From NCBI GenBank assembly GCA_002839605.1, contig PGYK01000006.1, forward strand, positions 62,001 through 126,000: 64,000 nucleotides of DNA, written 5' to 3'. This stretch comes from Methanomicrobiales archaeon HGW-Methanomicrobiales-3. GTDB taxonomy: Archaea; Halobacteriota; Methanomicrobia; Methanomicrobiales; Methanospirillaceae. A program made the translations under genes and the position numbers. Each line of letters begins with the position of its first letter. The first letter of the stretch is position 1. Below the pieces are notes generated by a model. The model did no database searches, had not been told where the DNA came from, and saw nothing but the letters and a program-made list of their open reading frames with translations. Shown here in pieces: positions 26,259 to 32,427 of this stretch.

Positions 26259-27230
26259 TTATTCCTTTCGCCGGAGACTCAGTATGCCGAGCGCAGCGAG
26301 GGCAACTGCTGCAAATGGCAGCACCGCAGATGGCGGGGATTGCGGGGTTTGTTCAACATATGCAGTCGGCACAGTACCGATGGGTATGGCAGTGGTGGGG
26401 ATGGGTGTTGGCCGGGTCGTAATTGCGGTGTCCTGCACGGTCACGACCGGGGTTGCTGATGCCTGGGCCGGCACGGTCAGCCGGACATTATCGATATAGC
26501 CGGTCGCATAAATTCCCGTGGGACCGTAATCCCCAACGGATCCGATAAAGATGCGGTTCATGCCGTGAAGTTCCTGGGCAACATTGACAAAATAGCTCCA
26601 GATCTCGTTGCCGCTGGTCTTCTCGTTCACCTTCATGCTCAGGAGCGCATTCTCCGAATCATAGTCAACGGTGACATGGTACGTCTTGTTCAGCTCGTAC
26701 TTCACCGTGGGTCCGTCATAGGCACGCGAACCGCTGGTCAGGGTGTCGCCGTGCTGGCTGTTTACCTGGGTCATCTTGTTGCCATTCGTCACCATGCGCA
26801 GCCACATGATCCGGCCGAACTTGGCGTTGGTGAACTGGGTCAGGACCATGGGGCCTTTGTTCGGGTCCATCTCTGCACCCGAGAAGCCGAGTCGGAACGT
26901 TGCACCATCGTTTGCAAACGCATCTACCCGGTTGAGGATGACATCGTACTCGAGCCTGAAGGGGCCGCGCTCGTAGTCAAGGGTGTCAAATTTGGGATCG
27001 GGGTAATAGGCATAATTGCCGGTGCTCGGCTCGATACCGAAGTGATACATGCCGAGTTTGGAATCCCAGTAATCGGATGACGGATTGTTGGTCACCCAGC
27101 GGGGATCGGTCGAGAACGTGGTCTGGTAGATCACGGTCGGGGACTGCGTATCGTCTGCAAGTGCCGGGGGTGCCAGCGCCAGCAGGAAGGTTACAAGGAT
27201 AAGATAACAGATTGCGGATCGGAAGTTCAT
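26259..27230 (-). CDS. secreted surface protein with LamG-like domain and C-terminal anchor
   Basis: The 323-residue product has a signal peptide (1-25), a beta-sandwich domain of about 210 residues resembling concanavalin/LamG-type lectin folds (YQTTFSTDPRWVTNNPSSDYWDS... IDNVRLTVP at the end), a Thr/Pro-rich stalk (about 245-295) and a C-terminal hydrophobic segment followed by RRKE, the layout of archaeal cell-surface proteins. The sugar-binding inference is from fold pattern only. Its TATA-like box (near 27353-27365) suggests a leader of about 100 bases. Confidence 0.8.
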   Translation of the reverse strand: MNFRSAICYLILVTFLLALAPPALADDTQSPTVIYQTTFSTDPRWVTNNPSSDYWDSKLGMYHFGIEPSTGNYAYYPDPKFDTLDYERGPFRLEYDVILNRVDAFANDGATFRLGFSGAEMDPNKGPMVLTQFTNAKFGRIMWLRMVTNGNKMTQVNSQHGDTLTSGSRAYDGPTVKYELNKTYHVTVDYDSENALLSMKVNEKTSGNEIWSYFVNVAQELHGMNRIFIGSVGDYGPTGIYATGYIDNVRLTVPAQASATPVVTVQDTAITTRPTPIPTTAIPIGTVPTAYVEQTPQSPPSAVLPFAAVALAALGILSLRRKE

Positions 27231-27561
27231 GGTGATACTCCTTTTGCTCGGTTCGGCAACAGCGGGGGCAAAAAACCGCTCCCGTGATGCTGCATGGGAT
27301 CCCTCGAATACCGCGCGTGCACGGCAGGTTCCTGTACGTACTCTGTCCCGGTGCGCTTAAAAATATTGACCTTATAGAGGAAAATGATGCGGAGGTCGCG
27401 AGACCTTGGTCGAAGAACCGGATACCTGCCATCCCCAACAACCGGGAACCGGAAGCAAAAACCGGGTACGGGATACTAGAAGGTTCGAAGAGGGCGTTCC
27501 GGGAGCACTAGGTTTATCTAAAATTCACGCAAATTTAGAGAGCAGAACAGCATACGTTCGT
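27231..27561. other. 330-base gap before tRNA-Gly
   Basis: It holds the long 5' leader and promoter of the surface-protein gene (AATATTTTTAAG on the minus strand near 27353-27365) and, on the plus strand, a TATA-like GGTTTATCTAAA near 27510-27521 that fits the tRNA-Gly promoter. No gene is seen. Confidence 0.5.
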
Positions 27562-27632
27562 GCGATAATAGTCTAGCGGTAGGACAGGAGCTTCCCAAGC
27601 TTCTAACCCGGGTTCGATCCCCGGTTATCGCA
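27562..27632 (+). tRNA. tRNA-Gly (anticodon CCC)
   Basis: The cloverleaf is complete: acceptor GCGATAA pairs with TTATCGC, the anticodon stem GGAGC/GCTTC encloses the loop TTCCCAA with anticodon CCC, and the T arm is CCGGG-TTCGATC-CCCGG. The discriminator is A and CCA is not encoded. The next gene's ATG starts only 8 bases after the discriminator, so the two are probably on one transcript. Confidence 0.95.
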
Positions 27633-27640
27633 TCTGGTAT

Positions 27641-28324
27641 ATGGAACACGTTCCCGAACGCTCGGCAATCAGGATCATCGCGGAGAACCGCAGGGGCGCA
27701 CTGCGGGACATCGCAACGGTAGTAGCGGATCATGATGCCAACATCGTGATGATCAGCCAGGAAGTGTTCGATTCCGGGCCTTTTTTGGGTCTTGCGGAAC
27801 TCTACTTCGAGTATGACAGTGACGAGGTACGGGACCATGACAGGCTCATCGCTGACTTAAAGAACATCCCGCAGGTCCGGGAAGTGAAGTGCTACCAGCC
27901 GTTTGGACACATCTTCGGGTCCCGGGTTATCATCATTGGCGGCGGAGCACAGGTGGCACAGGTGGCAATGGGTGCGGTGAACGAGGCGGACCGGCACAAT
28001 ATCCGGGGCGAGCGGATCTCGGTGGACACCATCCCGCTTGTAGGGGAGCATACCCTGGCGCTTGCCGTAGACGCAGTCGCCCGCCTCCCCCGCGCCTCCA
28101 TCCTTGTACTGGCCGGATCGATCATGGGCGGCGAGATCGCAAAAGCCGTGGACCGGGTGAGGGAGGCCGGCATACCGGTCATCTCCCTGAAGATGGCAGG
28201 CACGGTCCCGGAGCATGCCGATCTTGTGGTCTCCGATCCCATCCAGGCAGGCGTATTTGCCGTCATGCATGTGAGCAGCAAGGCAGTCTTTGATATCAAC
28301 CGGGTCCGCGGGCGTGAGTTTTAA
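27641..28324 (+). CDS. ACT domain protein (DUF5612 family)
   Basis: The 227-residue product has an N-terminal ACT domain (about 5-85: AIRIIAENRRGALRDIATVVADHDANI), a small-molecule-binding fold, followed by a C-terminal domain found in archaeal DUF5612 proteins (VAQVAMGAVNEADRHNIRGERISVDTIPLVGE). The ligand is unknown. The ATG lies 8 bases after tRNA-Gly, leaving no room for a promoter or ribosome site of its own, so the message probably arises by tRNA processing. Sua5 follows after 2 bases. Confidence 0.88.
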   Translation: MEHVPERSAIRIIAENRRGALRDIATVVADHDANIVMISQEVFDSGPFLGLAELYFEYDSDEVRDHDRLIADLKNIPQVREVKCYQPFGHIFGSRVIIIGGGAQVAQVAMGAVNEADRHNIRGERISVDTIPLVGEHTLALAVDAVARLPRASILVLAGSIMGGEIAKAVDRVREAGIPVISLKMAGTVPEHADLVVSDPIQAGVFAVMHVSSKAVFDINRVRGREF

Positions 28325-28326
28325 GT

Positions 28327-28902
28327 ATGGATATCATTGAGAAGGCGGTCACCGTCCTGATGCATGACGGGCTCGTCATTTACCCGACCGAGACCCTCTA
28401 TGGTCTTGGAGCCGATGCATTCTCCGATGAAGCGATTATCAGAGTGTACGAGGCCAAGAAACGCCCGCTCGGAATGCCGATCTCCATTGCTGTCTCGGAT
28501 TTCGATATGCTGGCCGCAGTCGCCCATGTAAAGCCCGAAATGGAGGGATTCCTTCACGAGTTCCTCCCCGGCCCGATCACCGTTGTCATTCCCGCCCGGA
28601 ACACGGTTCCGGAGATCCTGACCGGCGGGACGGGGATGATCGGCATCCGGATGCCGGCCCATGAGATGGCAAGGCGCCTCATTGAGAGATTCGATGCCCC
28701 GATCACCGCAACGAGTGCAAACCTTCATGGTGCAAAAGATCCGCAGACACCGGACCAGTGCACCGTGCCGCATGAGTTTTTGATCGATGGCGGGCATCTC
28801 CCCGGCACCCCGAGCACGGTCGTTGATCTCGTGGCAAAGACGATCCTCCGGCCGGGCGCGGATGTGGAAAAAGTCGGGCAGTTCCTCAGGAAACTCTTGT
28901 AG
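28327..28902 (+). CDS. L-threonylcarbamoyladenylate synthase (Sua5/YrdC)
   Basis: This enzyme makes threonylcarbamoyl-AMP from threonine, bicarbonate and ATP, the first step to t6A in tRNAs reading ANN codons. The 191-residue YrdC domain shows the family motifs YPTETLYGLGADAF, KKRPLGMPIS and PGPITVVIPAR, and SANLHGA. The C-terminal Sua5 extension is absent, so it is the short form. It sits in a tRNA-linked operon, 2 bases after the ACT gene. Confidence 0.95.
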   Translation: MDIIEKAVTVLMHDGLVIYPTETLYGLGADAFSDEAIIRVYEAKKRPLGMPISIAVSDFDMLAAVAHVKPEMEGFLHEFLPGPITVVIPARNTVPEILTGGTGMIGIRMPAHEMARRLIERFDAPITATSANLHGAKDPQTPDQCTVPHEFLIDGGHLPGTPSTVVDLVAKTILRPGADVEKVGQFLRKLL

Positions 28903-28911
28903 GTGGACAGC

Positions 28912-29844
28912 ATGGTGCCCGTTATCCGGCTGCGCGATTTTATCGAGGATGCTGATGGCTGGCTCTACGCGGTATCCACGTACGACAACACGTCCGCTGT
29001 CGGAGGGGTTCTCCGGTATGTGCCGGAGCCGGACGGTAAACGGCTTCACCCATCCGGGCGCCGGTACACCAAGTACGATTTTGAGGAGGCATTTGCATTC
29101 ATCAAAGAGCACAAGCCGCAGTATGCCGGTCTCCTCCACCGTATCCCGCACGAGGATGTGAAACGGGTGTATAAGCCCGACGAGGAGATCGACCGGATCG
29201 CTGCAACGCACCCCCGCGTGAAGAAGCTCGTCGACCTCTTCAATCTCCCGCCCGGGACGGTGGGGTGCACGGGCTCCCTCCTCATCCAGCTCGATGACGG
29301 CACATCCGATATCGATATGGTGGTGTACGGAAAGCACTGGTTCACTGCCCAGGCGCTCGTGAAGCAGGGGATCCGTGACGGAAAGGTCGAGGGGCTCTCG
29401 GAAGAGATGTGGCGGAAGGTGTACGAGAAGCGCAAACCCGAGATCCCGTATGATGCGTTCGTGCTCCACGAGATGCGGAAATTCAACCGCGGGCAGATCG
29501 AAGGGACCTATTTCGATATTCTCTATACCCGCTCGTATGACGAGATCGGTTCCGCTCCGACCGGAAAGGGTACGGTTATCGGGAAGATGACCATCGAGGC
29601 GCCGGTCACGGATGCATCGCTTGCCTATGACAACCCGGCGGGATATCATGTGGAGCATGAGAGCATTACAAAAGTCCTCTCCTTCACCCACACCTACAGC
29701 GGCCAGGCACTTGCCGGGGAGACCATCGAGGCGTGCGGCGTCTGCGAGCAGCACGGGAATGAGCGCTGGCTCATTGTCGGCACCACCCGGGAGGCCCGGG
29801 GCGAGTATATTATCTCAAAAACCCTGCTGGAACAGGGTGCCTGA
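28912..29844 (+). CDS. nucleotidyltransferase-like protein
   Basis: The 310-residue product contains the nucleotidyltransferase signature GCTGSLLIQLDDGTSDIDMVVYG (about 117-139), in which the GS and DxD pattern of the pol-beta superfamily is recognisable. The surrounding sequence is not similar to known CCA-adding or kanamycin enzymes in my reading. The C-terminal part has two cysteines (EACGVCEQH). ATG 28912 is chosen because AGGTGG lies 6 bases upstream; an in-frame GTG at 28903 is the alternative. It follows Sua5 by 9 bases. Substrate unknown. Confidence 0.8.
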   Translation: MVPVIRLRDFIEDADGWLYAVSTYDNTSAVGGVLRYVPEPDGKRLHPSGRRYTKYDFEEAFAFIKEHKPQYAGLLHRIPHEDVKRVYKPDEEIDRIAATHPRVKKLVDLFNLPPGTVGCTGSLLIQLDDGTSDIDMVVYGKHWFTAQALVKQGIRDGKVEGLSEEMWRKVYEKRKPEIPYDAFVLHEMRKFNRGQIEGTYFDILYTRSYDEIGSAPTGKGTVIGKMTIEAPVTDASLAYDNPAGYHVEHESITKVLSFTHTYSGQALAGETIEACGVCEQHGNERWLIVGTTREARGEYIISKTLLEQGA

Positions 29845-29880
29845 AACGCAGGGGCGCCTCGCATTTTCTTCCCCCTCCCT

Positions 29881-30228
29881 TCATGCAGCGGAACGGGGGG
29901 CATTCCTTCCCGGGGACTGCCAGACCTCGACCTGGTCCTCGTACTGGTCCGGCAAAAATTCCCGGGACGGTTCGAACCGGAATTTTGTTAAGATGTGCTG
30001 CATGATCGGCCGGGGCATCACCACCCGGACATCGTAGCCCTGTTCCAGCCATGAACGGATCAGTGCCTGTGTGTTTCCCTCGTTCTTGTCCCGCGAGATG
30101 ATGTAGTGGAGATAGAGCCGGTTGTTTTCAGCCATCTCCAGCCAGCCGGAGAAGAGGCTTTCAGTAAATCCCAGTGCGTCGCCCTCGGGGGTCCCGGTCT
30201 CGATACGGTATGCAGCCAGTATGGTCAC
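29881..30228 (-). CDS. conserved-looking soluble protein, unknown function
   Basis: The 115-residue product is soluble with mixed helix and strand (FTESLFSGWLEMAENNRLYLHYIISRDKNEGNTQALIRSWLEQGYDVRVV...). No family is recognised. It is convergent with the nucleotidyltransferase-like gene (36 bases) and divergent from the DUF3795 gene. The evidence is length, codon use and absence of a better frame. Confidence 0.6.
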   Translation of the reverse strand: MTILAAYRIETGTPEGDALGFTESLFSGWLEMAENNRLYLHYIISRDKNEGNTQALIRSWLEQGYDVRVVMPRPIMQHILTKFRFEPSREFLPDQYEDQVEVWQSPGRNAPRSAA

Positions 30229-30375
30229 TTCCTTTCGTTATGCACTTCTCCACCATTTTTCCGGACCCTGCTATAAGGCGACGGGACGCGGGGCGTGAAA
30301 GTGAGGGGGATAACCTTCGGCCCTGCTGCCCGCAATCCAGCAGGTTTTTGCAGGATACGGGATAATTCTCAATCA

Positions 30376-30777
30376 ATGGCCCCGAAGAACCCGTTCAGGA
30401 CAACCCTGATCGCACCATGCGGCATGAACTGCGCCATCTGCTCGGCCTTCCTCCGGGAGAAGAACCGGTGCGGAGGGTGTTATGCACCGGACCGGCTGTG
30501 CAGCATCAACTGCACCATATCAGCCTGCGAGAAGATCCAGGGCAGGCACCATCACACCTGCGATGATTTCCCGTGCAAGCGGCTGAAGCAGCTGGACACG
30601 CGCTACCGGACAAAGTACGGTATGAGCATGCTCGGGAACCTTGAAGCGATCAAAAACGAGGGCATCCGTGCGTTCGTGAAGCGCGAACGGGAGCGCTGGA
30701 CCTGTACCTCATGCGGGGGGACGATCGATGTGCACCACAAAAAGTGCGCAGACTGCGGAAAAGATCGGGAATCCTGA
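30376..30777 (+). CDS. DUF3795 domain protein
   Basis: The 133-residue product has the cysteine-rich DUF3795 pattern: APCGMNCAICSAFLREKNRCGGC near the N-terminus, CSINCTISACEK and TCDDFPCKRL, and a C-terminal zinc-ribbon-like part CTSCGGTIDVHHKKCADCGK. At least 12 cysteines suggest metal binding. ATG 30376 is chosen because upstream in-frame sequence lacks domain similarity. A longer DUF3795 protein is encoded at 61787-62341. The function of the family is unknown. Confidence 0.85.
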   Translation: MAPKNPFRTTLIAPCGMNCAICSAFLREKNRCGGCYAPDRLCSINCTISACEKIQGRHHHTCDDFPCKRLKQLDTRYRTKYGMSMLGNLEAIKNEGIRAFVKRERERWTCTSCGGTIDVHHKKCADCGKDRES

Positions 30778-30837
30778 ACCGGGATTGTTTTATCCTTTCT
30801 AAGGAGTTGCGCTATCCATCTCGGAGGAGAACACTGA

Positions 30838-30860
30838 GGGGGGTCGCATGGGTACACGAG
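30838..30860 (+). repeat. repeat R3, copy a
   Basis: The 23-base unit starts with GGGGGGTCGCATGGG and ends with TACACGAG. It matches the copies at 30988-31010 (opposite strand) and 31088-31110 with few changes. Confidence 0.75.
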
Positions 30861-30987
30861 CGATACCGACAGCCCGCATTTTTCCTTTCCGGGATGCATC
30901 AGAACCGGGTGCATGCATCACAGATACGACGACACATCGTACATGATTGCAAAAAAGGACACGACCACGAGCGCGGTTGCAAAGAAT

Positions 30988-31010
30988 GGTGTACCCACGC
31001 GACCCCCCCT
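30988..31010 (-). repeat. repeat R3, copy b (inverted)
   Basis: On the minus strand it reads AGGGGGGGTCGCGTGGG then TACACC. Upstream in that orientation it keeps a CCGGAGAAAA..AGAACCCTGA stretch also seen before copy a, so the shared unit may be about 40 bases. Confidence 0.7.
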
Positions 31011-31087
31011 CAGGGTTCTGGTTTTCTCCGGATTTTTTAAGAGATTTATCGACGGAAAAACCCTCCGGAAAGGGTAATGGGGGTGAA

Positions 31088-31110
31088 GGGGGGTCACGCG
31101 GGTACACGAG
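31088..31110 (+). repeat. repeat R3, copy c
   Basis: GGGGGGTCACGCGGG followed by TACACGAG. Copies b and c face each other across about 77 bases, forming a large inverted repeat. Confidence 0.7.
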
Positions 31111-31161
31111 ATCGTGCGGGCCCGGGCATCGGGTTTTAAAAAGTTCGGTTGAACCCCCCGA

Positions 31162-31797
31162 TCAGAGCAGCTCGGAGAGGCGACGGCCGACACTCCCTGC
31201 ACACTTCTCCTGGTACTTGCACCGGTTGCAGGGGGCATTGAGCGGCGGTTCGGGCACCGTTCCGTCCATGATGGACCGGTACTTGTGCAGGGTGGCGATC
31301 ACCTGCCGCCGGTCGCGGGGCTGGACCTCATGGTATCGTACGACCCCGTCCGGGATATAAACAACGTTCCCGCCGGCTACCTCGCTTCCTGTCATCTCCT
31401 CAAGGCAAAGGGCGAGGGCAGCAATCCGGAGCCGGTCGGCAGCATAGGTTCCCATCGGCATGGCGCCGGAAGCCCGGATGATAAAAAATGCCCCGTCATC
31501 CGTGATGCGGTCGATCATCCCGGAAAGCCCGTGCTTCTTCGAGACTACCCGGACATCGGTCTCCTTTGCCGGTATCCACTCGTGCTTGTTACACGCGGTG
31601 ATGCAGAGCGCGAGAAAATCTTTTTGACCGGGATCAATGGCCGGCCGGACCGTGGAAATCTCGTTCCAGATGTCTTCGGAATCAAGCAGATTTCCAAGGT
31701 GGTACGAGAGCTGCTTGCAGATGGCGTACCGGTCCGATTCGGCAACCGTCTCACTCTTCTCGTAATAAAACCGGACCGGACAGGCATGCACCCGCAC
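31162..31797 (-). CDS. Cas4-like (Dna2/RecB-type) nuclease-family protein, not next to CRISPR
   Basis: The 211-residue product shows the Cas4/Dna2 Fe-S ligand layout: a single N-terminal cysteine in HACPVRFYYE (C6) and three near the C-terminus (C190-x2-C193-x5-C199). The nuclease core has LSGMID (91-96), but the expected acid-x-Lys strand reads FIIRAS, so activity may be lost. The first start codon is GTG 31797, yet the upstream in-frame sequence codes for PISDL, a typical Cas4 N-terminus. An SD-like GAGGAG at 31842-31847 lies 5 bases before CTG 31836, the likely true start. No cas1, cas2 or CRISPR is nearby. Confidence 0.8.
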   Translation of the reverse strand: MRVHACPVRFYYEKSETVAESDRYAICKQLSYHLGNLLDSEDIWNEISTVRPAIDPGQKDFLALCITACNKHEWIPAKETDVRVVSKKHGLSGMIDRITDDGAFFIIRASGAMPMGTYAADRLRIAALALCLEEMTGSEVAGGNVVYIPDGVVRYHEVQPRDRRQVIATLHKYRSIMDGTVPEPPLNAPCNRCKYQEKCAGSVGRRLSELL

Positions 31798-31962
31798 AAG
31801 ATCGGAGATCGGAATACTTCGTTGCTGCTCGGCCAGGATAACTCCTCATGATACCGTGGGAATCACAAAGAGATTAGCGTTATTATCCGCTGGTTTGGAG
31901 GAAGAACTGCTTTTGCAGGAATCATCACTATGCTCTGGCGCACTTTTGGCCTGAGGCCCCGG

Positions 31963-32028
31963 ATCCCCCATTGGGGGAGAGAGGCGGGTCACCTTCAAAA
32001 ATTCCACTGAGCGTTTCTGTAAAGATTT
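31963..32028 (-). repeat. repeat R1, truncated copy d
   Basis: On the minus strand it matches the first third of R1 (AAATCTTTACAGAAACGCTC onward) nearly identically to the copy at 62725-62789, then diverges after the CCCCCAATGGGGGA hairpin. It lies directly after R2 copy b in the same orientation. Confidence 0.8.
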
Positions 32029-32031
32029 GCC

Positions 32032-32145
32032 ATGAAAAATGGATTTCCAGAAGAATAGAGTATGGGGGTTGAGACCCCCATTCCCCCTTGGGGATTGCTG
32101 CCGCCACCCCCGCGGGGCGCCCCCGTGGCGGCCTCAATTCGGTTT
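32032..32145 (-). repeat. repeat R2, full copy b
   Basis: The 114-base copy has the same order of three hairpins as copy a. The outer stem is CCGCCAC/GTGGCGG, where copy a has CCGCCGC/GCGGCGG, so both partners of the sixth pair changed together. The 31-base core 32101-32131 is identical, in inverted orientation, to 47214-47244. Confidence 0.85.
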
Positions 32146-32427
32146 TTTCATAAAGATCTCCAGGAGAAATCATCTGTTTAAAAGTCCCGCATGGTGACCA
32201 TAGGGGGAACTATCGCAACAGCAGCCCGACCATTGCGTGACGATGGGGGCCTTGTTGCCCCCATAAGGAGCGCAAGGATACGGGCGAGGACGGTAATTTT
32301 CAAATATTCTTCAAATTTTCCTCATACGGGTGCGAACTCCCGTTCATGCACGTTTCCCCAGACCAAAAAAAGACTGCATCGTCATCTCGCACCAGTTGAG
32401 TTCCGGCCCGCACTATCAACCTCCCGT

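Larger units (their letters stand above)
30778..31161. other. 384-base gap with three R3 repeats
   Basis: Apart from the three R3 copies listed separately, the gap contains an AT-rich stretch (31030-31050) and a G-rich run 31070-31090. The first copy may extend 13 bases upstream, matching the flank of the second. No gene is seen. Confidence 0.5.
31837..32427. other. 591-base gap with R1 fragment and R2 copy
   Basis: Apart from the R1-d fragment and R2 copy b described separately, it holds a T-rich stretch near the kinase-type genes' ends and a GC-rich run 32220-32280. A short ORF-like stretch at 32300-32400 lacks convincing coding features. No gene is seen. Confidence 0.55.

Noticed and set aside
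28321-29754. A 477-codon open frame on the minus strand
   Set aside because: It is wholly antisense to the sua5 and nucleotidyltransferase-like genes, has no motifs, and is the usual mirror open frame in GC-rich coding DNA.
30778-31161. A CRISPR array at the R3 repeats near the Cas4-like gene
   Set aside because: Only three copies exist, one is inverted, spacings differ widely, and no cas1 or cas2 is present.
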